Assembly: GCA_045543555.1 (NCBI GenBank)
Contig: JAZQMQ010000007.1
Location: 1 to 64,000, forward strand
Direction: 5' to 3'
Length of the DNA stretch: 64,000 bases
From: Colimorpha_A sp045543555
GTDB lineage: Bacteria; Bacillota; Clostridia; Oscillospirales; CAG-272
Shown here: positions 53,601 through 61,174 of the stretch, one piece after another
Layout: each line of letters starts with the position of its first letter
Position numbering within the stretch: the stretch's first letter is position 1
Notes under the pieces: generated by a model
What the model was told of the DNA's origin: nothing
The model's input: only the letters and a program-made list of their open reading frames with translations
The model's database searches: none
Made by a program: the position numbers and the translations under genes

Positions 53601-53733
53601 CTATCTCTTTAAGAAGCTCATCGCCCTTAAGATCGCAGTTCCATGCCCAGAACGGTGTGCATCTATATTCTGAAGTCGGATTTTTGAAAAGTTCTTCCGA
53701 AATTTTGGGGGCATTATTCTTTGGGTATAGCAT
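50599..53733 (-). CDS. GH106-like glycoside hydrolase (copy 2)
   Basis: A 1044-residue paralog of copy 1, collinear over its whole length with the same PFWAWNCDLKGDELLKEI, GMGGFHIHTRVGM, WLYDEDKWPSGFGGGY and FTDEPQYTSKG blocks and the same C-terminal module (GPLHITDAFTNIWYGP). It differs by an extra segment of about 27 residues near 650-680 that partly repeats the neighbouring KERY-VIT sequence. No signal peptide. Probably acts on oligosaccharides brought into the cell. AGGAGG precedes ATG. Confidence 0.7.
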   Translation of the reverse strand: MLYPKNNAPKISEELFKNPTSEYRCTPFWAWNCDLKGDELLKEIDFMKEMGMGGFHIHTRVGMSTTYLSDEYMALAKLCNEKAKKEQMLSWLYDEDKWPSGFGGGYVTRDNIENRAKYIFFTSVTEEENEQLGGGDRGKLLGKYDVVLDNDGYMTSYKMINEGDVASGRVWYAYMQTAKSSPRYNFGSYVDTLSKPAIDEFIRITHERYKEVLGDEFGRSVPAIFTDEPQYTSKGYFSNSRDREELLLPYTTDFEDTYKAEYGVSFLKTLPEIFWDVKGEAQTARYRYHNHVADRFAQAYGDNIGDWCEKNGILLTGHVMVESQLSSQTKWCGECMRSMRKFGIPGIDILCDAREFTTAKQAASLAHQYGRSGVMSELYGVTNWDFDFKGHKLQGDWQAALGVTVRVPHLYWVNMKGESKRDYPASIGHQSSWYNEYSFIEDHFARVNTLMTRGTPDIKIAVVHPIESLFMEYGADDVTGETRRRLEKEFADITNWLLLNNLDFDYVSEALIPELYEKTERGFKIGKMTYDVVVIPGCRNIRRTTLNALSEFAAIGGKLILVGDAPKYVDAQFSDDAKSLASVADNVEWDENKIASALKDYVTVSVNLPDGTKTKDIICGMRQDGDGYNLFVCHAYNPDEKVIVAHKERYKVITRERITPAVNDTGYDSEKERYVITVKGELSPILMDTQTGDIKPISARYEGGNTLIDWECYAEDSILLRLEKGRSNISEERNESNVKTTEKLGTASVALAEDNVLVLDMAKWKVDDGDWQDKEENLRLTIKAKEALNISTAADSHAQPWAFPPIVPKNKITTEFIFNSEIEVENAFLAIEDREISKVIFNGKELDRKYLGYYVDFSIHKIELGKINAGENVIVIEKPFGAVSNVENIYILGDFGTKAEKDQAVITAPIRTLDIGDWTKQGLTFYGGKLALSYKINGGRRLKLKLGKFRAPCIIVKLDGKRITNVSLAPHTADLGYLTDGEHTLEIEISASRINTFGPLHITDAFTNIWYGPKAWRTTGEEWSYDYFIKPSGILTAPELIEYC

Positions 53734-53763
53734 GAGTTTTTCCTCCTATTGTTGCTTCTGTTA

Positions 53764-53792
53764 ATTATATATTAAATAACATTGGATTGCAA
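53764..53792 (-). promoter_or_regulatory. Promoter of glycoside hydrolase copy 2
   Basis: On the minus strand TTGCAA (53792-53787), 17-bp spacer, TATAAT (53769-53764). Confidence 0.78.
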
Positions 53793-53864
53793 TAACTTTT
53801 AACAAAGTTCATAACAAAAGAGTCAATTCCACATATTTAAAACGATATAAAAGTAATAAGAATT

Positions 53865-53886
53865 CCCGAAGAGTTTACTCTTCGGG
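53865..53886. terminator. Terminator of the M23-fold gene
   Basis: A 9-bp stem CCCGAAGAG (53865-53873), loop TTTA, CTCTTCGGG (53878-53886). The T-run on the minus strand is short. Confidence 0.65.
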
Positions 53887-53897
53887 GACTCAAATCA

Positions 53898-55547
53898 TTA
53901 TTTGATTAGCGATGCGATGGGTTCGGGGATACAAATACCATTAGCTTCATATTTATAATATCTTACGGGGATATCGTAGACATAAAGACCGAAATGGAGA
54001 GTGGTGCCTAGCGAGAATCCTGTGCTACCGACTATACCGATCGGATGGTTCTTTTCAATCACCTGTCCAACCGTTACAGACGTTGAACTCAGATGTGCGT
54101 AAAGGGATCTGAGTCCGCCTCCGTGGTCAACAACAACGGTCTTACCGGAAAGCTCAAGGTCACCAATGTAAACGACCTTACCGGGCAGGCAGGAATAAGC
54201 GGTATCTCCGTCCTTAACATAATAGTTAACACCTTCATGGAGATAAGTATACTTTGCCTGAGAAAGAATAATTTCAATACCAAACCCCGAACGAACCTTT
54301 CTCGTTGTGGGTGGAACTATCATATTATCCTCTGTCCAATATACCCTGCCGTTTTCATTGGCAAAATAAGGAGCCATAGTCTGATTGAATTTTGCTATTG
54401 TTGTATCGTTTCTGAGCTCGTTGATTGTTTCAAGCGATATATTCTGCGAGTCTTTACCCGTAGGTCTCTTGGTAAGCTGTAGGGGAATTATCTGAGAAAC
54501 CTCTCCATAGTTAAAGGTAAGCTCATAATTAAGCTCTCCGCCGTTTATAGATTCGTATGCAAGAGGAATCGGAACGAGGGCGTGATAATATCCGCCGTAT
54601 TCAAAGAATCTTGGTGTGAAATTGATAGAGGGCTTTGAAGAAAATGTTATCTGCGAAGGGTCAACTATATTTTTTGCTGAAATTACAACAAAATCACCGT
54701 AGGTAATGTTATCATAAGTCTTCATATAGAAAACTGCGGGAGAAAGCACGTTTGCGGTGAAGTTGTATTCTGCTTCACCATAGTTGTTTCTGCCCTCTGA
54801 CTGATACCATTTGGCAGTAACGGTTACATCATATACGGTATTATCCGCAAAGAGAGTAGGATCGATCTCATCATAAAGATCATCGAAAACAACCTTTCCG
54901 CTTGTGTTTTTTATAACCGCATAAAGATAGTCGGGCGTATCCGAGAAGGCCATTTCAAGACCGCCTGCGACGTTGCAAGTGGGCTTAAGGCTGGAAGTAT
55001 TTACTGCGGCATCAATGAATTCCCCATCGACACCCGCGTATTTCCAAGTGATCTTGTTAGGAATAACATTGTTTGTGGTTCCAATATTAAGCGTCGGCTG
55101 ATGAGCCTCAGGGAAAAGCTCTGTCGCAAACTGTGTGGTTAAAAATTCCGATGCTGCACCCTCGGATATGTGATAAAGATCACCGCCGGGAGTGCGGTAG
55201 AAATTGTTATTCGGCTCAGATGAAAGATAGTATGTATATTCAAGAACCTTGTTATAACAATGATAGTTTACCGTATAAACTGTATATTCAGACTGATCGG
55301 AAGTAAGAGAAGATACCTTATCGGATTTATCGTTCATATTTATAAACGATGAGTAAACGTCCGCGCTTCCCTCATTTTCTCTTTCATAAACAAGAAGCTC
55401 TCTGCCCGGAATTGAAAGCTCAAGCTTCGAAACAGAATTCATGGTAACCGGATGCTTTCTGGAATATACTGCCGAGGACAGCGCAATAACGGTAGGCATT
55501 ATCAGCACAAGACCGACTATCACCAGTGTAATTATCTTCTTTTTCAT
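53898..55547 (-). CDS. M23-fold (LytM-like) protein with degenerate zinc site
   Basis: A 549-residue exported protein. An N-terminal membrane segment (about 4-26) anchors or exports it. The middle 350 residues are beta-rich and unrecognised. The last 120 residues are a LytM/M23 domain: KVVYIGDLELSGKTVVVDHGGGLRSLYAHLS..GSTGFSLGTTLHFGLY. The HxxxD motif reads HEGVN (His437, Asn441 for Asp) and HxH reads TLH (Thr516 for His), so two zinc ligands are lost while His485 and His518 stay. It is probably a non-catalytic scaffold or activator like EnvC/NlpD-type proteins. AAAGG precedes ATG. Confidence 0.85.
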   Translation of the reverse strand: MKKKIITLVIVGLVLIMPTVIALSSAVYSRKHPVTMNSVSKLELSIPGRELLVYERENEGSADVYSSFINMNDKSDKVSSLTSDQSEYTVYTVNYHCYNKVLEYTYYLSSEPNNNFYRTPGGDLYHISEGAASEFLTTQFATELFPEAHQPTLNIGTTNNVIPNKITWKYAGVDGEFIDAAVNTSSLKPTCNVAGGLEMAFSDTPDYLYAVIKNTSGKVVFDDLYDEIDPTLFADNTVYDVTVTAKWYQSEGRNNYGEAEYNFTANVLSPAVFYMKTYDNITYGDFVVISAKNIVDPSQITFSSKPSINFTPRFFEYGGYYHALVPIPLAYESINGGELNYELTFNYGEVSQIIPLQLTKRPTGKDSQNISLETINELRNDTTIAKFNQTMAPYFANENGRVYWTEDNMIVPPTTRKVRSGFGIEIILSQAKYTYLHEGVNYYVKDGDTAYSCLPGKVVYIGDLELSGKTVVVDHGGGLRSLYAHLSSTSVTVGQVIEKNHPIGIVGSTGFSLGTTLHFGLYVYDIPVRYYKYEANGICIPEPIASLIK

Positions 55548-55611
55548 TATATCATCCTTTCAAAACGACAAATTTCGTCACTATGGAAACATTTTCTGCT
55601 TATACAGTATT

Positions 55612-55641
55612 ATTATACACTAAACGAGTGGCAACAGTCAA
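55612..55641 (-). promoter_or_regulatory. Promoter of the M23-fold gene
   Basis: On the minus strand TTGACT (55641-55636), 18-bp spacer, TATAAT (55617-55612). Confidence 0.72.
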
Positions 55642-55719
55642 TAGCAATAACGAAAAAATAAAAACTCAACAGTAAATAAAAAATAAATTGCAAAAACTGT
55701 TTTCTTTATTTGAGTTTTG

Positions 55720-55728
55720 TGTTATAAT
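55720..55728 (+). promoter_or_regulatory. Extended -10 promoter of the ogg operon
   Basis: TGTTATAAT (TGn extended -10 at 55720-55728); the -35 region is poor. Confidence 0.6.
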
Positions 55729-55772
55729 GTAATTAAACGAGCATTTTTTAAACGCCGAAAGGAATTATGGTA

Positions 55773-56642
55773 ATGGATAACGAGATTAAAGCCGTTATAA
55801 ATAATAAATCAAATAACTCCTTTACGTTTTCACGCCCGATCGGCTTTGATCTTAATCAGATATTTGATTGCGGACAGTCCTTTCGATTTTCTCCCTGCGG
55901 TGACAACGCATTTTCCGGTATTGCTCACGGAAAATATATAATCATTTCACAAACTGACAGCTCGGTTACCATAGATAGTTGCTTTCCCGACGATTTTGAA
56001 AATATTTGGAAAAAATATTTTTCTCTCGACGTTGATTATAACGCCTTGCGCTCTGAGATAGTCTCAATACGTCCAAATGATGCAGTTCTTTCAGAAGCGA
56101 TGAAATACGGAAAAGGAATCCGCCTTTTAAGACAGGACAAATGGGAGACACTTTGCTCATTTATTATATCGCAAAACAACAACATTCCCCGTATCCGTTC
56201 GCTTATTGAGGCAATATCGGAAAAATACGGAAATATAATCGAAAATGGAGATAATACATACTACTCCTTCCCTTCAGCTACAGTAATAGCAGATGCAGGC
56301 GTTGATGCATTAAGAGAGCTTAAGGTAGGATTTAGAGCTCCATACATAATTGATGCCGCAACAAAGGTCGCAAGCGGTGAAATAGATCTTGATCAACTTG
56401 ATCTTCTCCCGACAGACGAGCTTTTAAACAAGCTTATGACAATAAAGGGTGTCGGACTCAAGGTTGCTTCTTGTGTAACGCTTTTCGCTTACGGAAGACT
56501 CGATTCTTTCCCAATCGACGTTTGGGTAAAGCGTGTCCTTGAAAAATATTACCCCGAAGGATTTGATCATACGGTTCTTGGAAATACCGCGGGGCTTGTT
56601 CAGCAATATCTATTCTACTACGAAAGGTACAGAAATTCGTAA
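55773..56642 (+). CDS. ogg: 8-oxoguanine DNA glycosylase (OGG1 type)
   Basis: A 289-residue base-excision repair enzyme that removes 8-oxoguanine and nicks the backbone. An OGG_N-like domain (FDCGQSFRF) is followed by the helix-hairpin-helix core with LCSFIISQNNNIPRI near 125, the catalytic Lys in IKGVGLKVASC near 225 and the Asp in FPIDVWVKR near 245. ATG 55773 sits nine bases after AAAGGA; ATG 55767 is too close. It is the first of an operon with a metal exporter. Confidence 0.9.
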   Translation: MDNEIKAVINNKSNNSFTFSRPIGFDLNQIFDCGQSFRFSPCGDNAFSGIAHGKYIIISQTDSSVTIDSCFPDDFENIWKKYFSLDVDYNALRSEIVSIRPNDAVLSEAMKYGKGIRLLRQDKWETLCSFIISQNNNIPRIRSLIEAISEKYGNIIENGDNTYYSFPSATVIADAGVDALRELKVGFRAPYIIDAATKVASGEIDLDQLDLLPTDELLNKLMTIKGVGLKVASCVTLFAYGRLDSFPIDVWVKRVLEKYYPEGFDHTVLGNTAGLVQQYLFYYERYRNS

Positions 56643-56643
56643 T

Positions 56644-57813
56644 ATGATATCAATCCTTGCCAAAATATTCATGAAAAATCCTAACGACTTCAAAAACAGC
56701 AAAGTACGCTCTTCATACGGAATACTTTGCGGAATCGTAGGAATAATACTTAACCTAATTCTTTGCGCTCTAAAGCTTTTCGTATCGTACCTGACAGGCT
56801 CGGTATCAGTAGCGGCTGACGCATTCAACAATTTAGGAGATGCGGGATCGTCGGTTATTACACTCATAGGATTTAAGCTTGCCTCCCAGAAGCCCGACCC
56901 CTCCCATCCCTTCGGTCACGGAAGAATCGAATACCTGTCGGCGCTCATCGTATCCATGCTTATTGTCCTCATGGGATTTGAGCTTGGTAAAAGCTCCTTC
57001 AACAAGATTATCGGCGGAGGAAGCACACAATTCAGCTGGATAGCGATAATCATACTTTCAGTCTCAATATTGGTAAAGCTTTACATATTCCTATACAACA
57101 AAAGCGTAGGCAAAAAAATCGACTCACAGGCAATGCTTGCGACCTCGGTTGACTCACTGTCCGACTGTATTTCAACCTTTGCCGTTCTTATCTGCACCGT
57201 GTTAAGCAGGTTTTCCTCCTTCAATTTCGACGGTTGGTGCGGTCTTGCCGTTTCAGTATTTATTCTCATATCGGGAATCAAGGCAGTAAAAGAAACTATG
57301 GATCCGCTTCTCGGAACACCGCCCGACTCCGATTTCGTATCCGAGATAGAAAAGATAGTTACGTCGTATCCCGAGATAATCGGAATTCACGACCTTATTG
57401 TCCATAATTACGGCCCCGGACGCATAATGATAAGCCTACACGCAGAGGTTTCACAAAACATTGATATTTTAATAGCCCATGACATTATTGACAATGCCGA
57501 AAATGAGTTAAGAAACAGTCTCAGCTGCAGCGCAGTCATTCATCTTGACCCGATCTCAACAGAAGATGAAAGAGTTAACGAGATCAAGCATAAAATAAAC
57601 GAGCTTGCAAAAGCAATTGACCCATCAGTATCAATCCACGACTTCAGAATGGTCGTAGGCGACACTCACACAAATCTCATTTTTGATATGGTCGTTCCGT
57701 ATAATGTCAAACGATCCGACGAGGATATAAAAAGCGAAATGTCCCGTCTTGTAAAGGTTATAGACAGTAGCTTTATAACAGTAATAAGCATCGATCACGA
57801 TTATTCGATCTGA
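56644..57813 (+). CDS. CDF-family divalent cation exporter, manganese-type motif
   Basis: A 389-residue cation diffusion facilitator with six helices and a C-terminal cytoplasmic dimer domain (HDLIVHNYGPGRIMISLHAEV). Helix 2 reads DAFNNLGDAGSS and helix 5 reads SVDSLSDCIS, giving NxxxD and DxxxD in place of the HxxxD of zinc transporters; the DxxxD pattern marks manganese exporters such as MntE. It also has the SHPFGHGRIEYL loop. It begins one base after the ogg stop, with a weak ribosome binding site, so translation is likely coupled. Exports Mn2+ or a similar ion in exchange for protons. Confidence 0.85.
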   Translation: MISILAKIFMKNPNDFKNSKVRSSYGILCGIVGIILNLILCALKLFVSYLTGSVSVAADAFNNLGDAGSSVITLIGFKLASQKPDPSHPFGHGRIEYLSALIVSMLIVLMGFELGKSSFNKIIGGGSTQFSWIAIIILSVSILVKLYIFLYNKSVGKKIDSQAMLATSVDSLSDCISTFAVLICTVLSRFSSFNFDGWCGLAVSVFILISGIKAVKETMDPLLGTPPDSDFVSEIEKIVTSYPEIIGIHDLIVHNYGPGRIMISLHAEVSQNIDILIAHDIIDNAENELRNSLSCSAVIHLDPISTEDERVNEIKHKINELAKAIDPSVSIHDFRMVVGDTHTNLIFDMVVPYNVKRSDEDIKSEMSRLVKVIDSSFITVISIDHDYSI

Positions 57814-57824
57814 AAGGATTAGCT

Positions 57825-58187
57825 ATGGATTTCTGGCACGAATTCACAAAAAGTGTTTCCAACGCTGCATCAAGCACCGCAAAGGAAGCAGAAAAGCTAA
57901 CTGACAAAGCAAAGGTAAAATACCGCATCTCATTTCTCAAAACCAAGCTCGATGAGTCCTATGTTATCGTCGGGCAGCTTCGTTATGCGGAAAGCAGAGG
58001 CGAAAAGGTCTGCAAGGAGATGTACGATTCACTTTTTGAGCAGATAACCGATCTAAATAACCAGATAAATAATCTCGAAGAAAAGCTTTCAGACCTTCGC
58101 AATCTGGCTTCATGCAAGAAATGCGGAGCAAGAATTAATAAAAAAGGCTGTTCCTTCTGTCCCAAATGCGGAGACAAGATAGACTGA
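57825..58187 (+). CDS. Coiled-coil protein with C-terminal zinc ribbon
   Basis: A 120-residue protein. Residues 1-95 are helical with a coiled coil (LNNQINNLEEKLSDL), and the C-terminus is a four-Cys zinc ribbon (CKKCG..CSFCPKCGDKID). Similar small proteins are common in Clostridia but have no known role. Located between the metal exporter and an ABC-F gene, AAAGG before ATG. Confidence 0.78.
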   Translation: MDFWHEFTKSVSNAASSTAKEAEKLTDKAKVKYRISFLKTKLDESYVIVGQLRYAESRGEKVCKEMYDSLFEQITDLNNQINNLEEKLSDLRNLASCKKCGARINKKGCSFCPKCGDKID

Positions 58188-58208
58188 TACCGAAAGGCAT
58201 AATATTTA

Positions 58209-60107
58209 ATGATATCGATCAACTGTGAAAACGTCAGCCTCTCTTTCGGTGCTGACACGATTCTCGACAATATAACATTTGCCATAAACGACGGTGAGAA
58301 GCTCGGAATTATAGGCGTAAACGGTGCCGGTAAATCGTCGTTGTTTTCCATCATTACGGGCAAATACGAGGCAACGGGCGGAGCTGTATATGTCGCCAAA
58401 GGACATACCTTGGGTCTTCTTGAGCAAAACGTATGCTACGAAAGCTCACGAACTATCCTCGATGAAGCCTACGAGACATTCTCCGACCTGCTAAAAGACG
58501 AAAAAGCGCTTGAGGATCTAAGAATCAAGGCAGTAAAAAGCGGCAGCGAAGATGATGCCAGACGCTTCTCTTCCCTGCAAGAAAGCTTCACTCAAAGAGG
58601 TGGCTACGAATTCCGCGGAAGGTGTAAAGGAATTCTTAAAAATCTCGGACTTAACGAAAGCTTCTGGGACAAAAGTGTTTCCTCTCTCAGCGGCGGCCAA
58701 AAAACAAGACTTTCTCTTGCCTGTCTTCTCCTTCGTGATCCCGATATACTCATGCTCGACGAGCCTACGAACCATTTGGATTTTGAGGCTATGTTCTGGC
58801 TTGAGGGCTACCTTAAAGCAAGTAAAAAAACCGTTCTTGTAATTTCCCATGACAGATATTTTCTCGATTCGGTTGTCGGAAGTATTCTTGAAATTGAAAA
58901 CTGTAAGGGAAAGCTATATCACGGGAACTATACCTCTTTTCTCGCTCAAAAGGAGACCGTCCGTGAGATACAGGAAAGGCACTATCAAAATCAGCAAAAA
59001 GAGATCAAGCGTATAGAAGCTTATATCGAGCAGCAAAGACGTTGGAACCGCGAAAGGAATATTATAGCTGCGGAAAGCCGTCAAAAGCAGCTCGATAAAA
59101 TGGAGAAAATAGACCGTCCCGAAAACCTTCCTGACAAGGTAAGAATGCGATTTGAATCATCGGGAACAAGCGGAAACGACGTAATGTCGATCTCTCGACT
59201 TAAAAAAGGCTATCCCGATAAGCTCCTCTTTGAGGAATTCAACTATCAGCTAAAAAAAGGGGACCGTCTGTTCATTTGCGGAGAAAACGGATGTGGAAAA
59301 TCCACTCTAATCAAGATACTCGCAGGCAGACTGTCTGCAGACAATGGTAGTGTGATATACGGAGCAAACGTCAAGGTGGGCTACTACGATCAGGAAAATC
59401 AAGATCTTCATCCGCAAAACACAGTTCTGGATGAAGTATGGAATACCTATCCAAATATGCCCGAAACACTTCTTCGAAACACACTTGCATTGTTTTTGTT
59501 CAAGGGCGATGACGTCATGAAGCGTGTTTCCCTTCTAAGCGGCGGTGAAAAGGCAAGGCTTACCCTTTCCAAGCTTATGCTTTCAAAAATGAATCTTCTG
59601 ATCCTCGATGAGCCAACTAACCATCTCGACATAAATTCAAGAGAGGTGCTTGAAAAAGCGATCAGCGATTTTGAAGGTACAGTTATTGCCGTGTCTCACG
59701 ACAGATATTTCGTAAATAAGCTTGCAACAAGGATCGCAGACTTCGGTGCTGTCGAAAAAAGAAGAATATATTCATACGAGGGAACCTTTAACGATTATCT
59801 TGAGCATAAGAAAACGCTTATAAAAAAAGAAGAAGCTACCGTTTCAGCCCCGATAACCGCTTCAAAAGAACAATATTTAAACGCAAAGCGCGACCAAGCT
59901 GAGCAAAGGAAACAGCAAAGACGATTAATTAAGGCAAAAGAAGACATTATCTCTTGTGAAGCGCGTATTGAAGAAATTAACGCGGAGCTAAGTCAGGACA
60001 AGTTCTTCGATTACGTAGAACTGACAAAGCTGTCCGAGGAGCTTGAAGCTTGTGAAAACAAGCTGCTTGAGCTTTATGAACTCATAGACGAGCTTGAAGG
60101 GCTTTAA
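58209..60107 (+). CDS. ABC-F ATPase (Uup/YdiF-like)
   Basis: A 632-residue soluble ABC-F protein with two complete ATPase domains: Walker A GVNGAGKSS and GENGCGKST, signatures LSGGQKTRL and LSGGEKARL, Walker B MLDEPTNHLD and ILDEPTNHLD. A Lys/Glu-rich linker lies between them and a C-terminal coiled coil (about 545-632) follows, as in Uup and YdiF. ABC-F proteins act at the ribosomal E site in translation or antibiotic protection; the exact role is unknown. It starts 21 bases after the zinc-ribbon gene and is the last gene of the ogg operon. Confidence 0.9.
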   Translation: MISINCENVSLSFGADTILDNITFAINDGEKLGIIGVNGAGKSSLFSIITGKYEATGGAVYVAKGHTLGLLEQNVCYESSRTILDEAYETFSDLLKDEKALEDLRIKAVKSGSEDDARRFSSLQESFTQRGGYEFRGRCKGILKNLGLNESFWDKSVSSLSGGQKTRLSLACLLLRDPDILMLDEPTNHLDFEAMFWLEGYLKASKKTVLVISHDRYFLDSVVGSILEIENCKGKLYHGNYTSFLAQKETVREIQERHYQNQQKEIKRIEAYIEQQRRWNRERNIIAAESRQKQLDKMEKIDRPENLPDKVRMRFESSGTSGNDVMSISRLKKGYPDKLLFEEFNYQLKKGDRLFICGENGCGKSTLIKILAGRLSADNGSVIYGANVKVGYYDQENQDLHPQNTVLDEVWNTYPNMPETLLRNTLALFLFKGDDVMKRVSLLSGGEKARLTLSKLMLSKMNLLILDEPTNHLDINSREVLEKAISDFEGTVIAVSHDRYFVNKLATRIADFGAVEKRRIYSYEGTFNDYLEHKKTLIKKEEATVSAPITASKEQYLNAKRDQAEQRKQQRRLIKAKEDIISCEARIEEINAELSQDKFFDYVELTKLSEELEACENKLLELYELIDELEGL

Positions 60108-60113
60108 AAAGCA

Positions 60114-60143
60114 TTTCCCCTTCGCTATTCTGCGCAGGGGAAA
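60114..60143 (+). terminator. Hairpin after the Uup/YdiF-like gene
   Basis: TTTCCCCT with AGGGGAAA (60114-60121 with 60136-60143) and an inner CGC/GCG pairing. No good T-run follows, so termination may be weak. Confidence 0.5.
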
Positions 60144-60181
60144 ACTAATTTCAAAAAAAATAAATTATTTTCAAAAAAGGC

Positions 60182-60210
60182 TTGACAAATCAAGTTGTTT
60201 CTGCTATAAT
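60182..60210 (+). promoter_or_regulatory. tRNA-Thr promoter
   Basis: TTGACA (60182-60187), 17-bp spacer, TATAAT (60205-60210): full consensus. Confidence 0.88.
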
Positions 60211-60223
60211 ATCTACCGTTGAT

Positions 60224-60299
60224 GCTGCTATGGCTCAGTTGGTAGAGCACATCCTTGGTAAGGATGAGGTCATCAGTTCGACTCTGATTAGCAGCTCCA
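60224..60299 (+). tRNA. tRNA-Thr (GGT anticodon)
   Basis: A 76-nt cloverleaf with encoded CCA. Acceptor GCTGCTA/TAGCAGC fully paired, D stem GCTC/GAGC, anticodon stem CATCC/GGATG with loop TTGGTAA (GGT, reads ACC/ACT), T stem ATCAG/CTGAT, discriminator T. Confidence 0.96.
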
Positions 60300-60300
60300 G

Positions 60301-60330
60301 CCCCTCACAATAGTGAGGGGTTTTCTTTTT
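60301..60330 (+). terminator. tRNA-Thr terminator
   Basis: CCCCTCAC (60301-60308), loop AATA, GTGAGGGG (60313-60320), then TTTTCTTTTT. Confidence 0.92.
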
Positions 60331-60542
60331 GCAGAACATAAAAAATCATTGTTTTTACGCTGTTATTCTTAACGAATTATTTGAATGAATTAATAATCTG
60401 CGGAGTACTTTTTTCTTGCAGATTGTTTATATGATGGAATTTACAAAAAGTCTCCCCCGAAGGAGTCGCTTAAAACACGAGCAAACCTAATGTGTACACG
60501 TTTTGCCGATAGCCGACAATTATAAAAAGTGAGGTTATTATT

Positions 60543-61038
60543 ATGTCTGTTGTGCTTAGAAAAATGACGGATGATGAATTCAAGACTTTGTACAAAGAAG
60601 GTATTGAACATTACACTCAAGGACTCATGGAAGAACGAAATTTTATTTATGAAAATGCAAAGCTACAGGCAATTAAGGAATTTTCCGATATCCTTCCCAA
60701 CGGTTTGCAGACAGAAAATAATTTACCGATGGCAATTGCAGAGAAAAACAGTGGAGAAACTGTGGGATTTATTTGTGTTCTCCATAAAGGTGAAAATGAG
60801 AATTAAATGTGCTATATATAATTTCTCTATCTGTGAAGCTAAACGGCGTAGAAGGTATGCAACCGCAGCCTTGAATATTGTGGAACAAGATGCTGCAAAA
60901 GCCGGGTGTCTTGTTAGTATATTATTCGTAAAAGACAGCAACAGTGCCGCAAGAGCATTGTATCACAAATGCGGTTACAAAGATTATAGGCAAGATGGGT
61001 ATGGAAAATATATGTTGAAAGATTTGTGTAATCCATAA
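60543..61038 (+). pseudogene. Frameshifted GNAT-family N-acetyltransferase
   Basis: One GNAT protein is split over two frames. The N-terminal part (60543-60806) begins MSVVLRKMTDDEF and reaches VGFICVLHKGENEN before TAA. The C-terminal part in the +1 frame (from about 60803 to 61038) supplies the acetyl-CoA region (AKRRRRYATAALNIVEQDA) and the FVKDSNSAARALYHKCGYK motif. Removing one base near 60805 would join them into about 164 residues. The normally Gly-rich RxxGxG loop reads RRRRYA, so the gene may also be decaying. A sequencing error remains possible. GTGAGGT precedes the ATG. Confidence 0.75.
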
Positions 61039-61081
61039 GAAAAGCGTATCATATATACACCCCCCATATATTGAACAAAAT

Positions 61082-61119
61082 AATTTCCCGACAGATCATT
61101 TCAGATCTGTCGGGAAATT
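61082..61119. terminator. Bidirectional terminator before the Nup-like operon end
   Basis: A 16-bp stem (61082-61097 with 61104-61119), 6-base loop. Confidence 0.8.
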
Positions 61120-61174
61120 TATTGTTTACCGCATTATTCCGATAAGGACAACACGCTTTTAGTGTGAATATTTA

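Noticed and set aside
60440..60490. Hairpin-like CTCC/GGAG sequence followed by a T-run on the minus strand
   Set aside because: It resembles a minus-strand terminator but no minus-strand gene ends here; the stem is short and interrupted.
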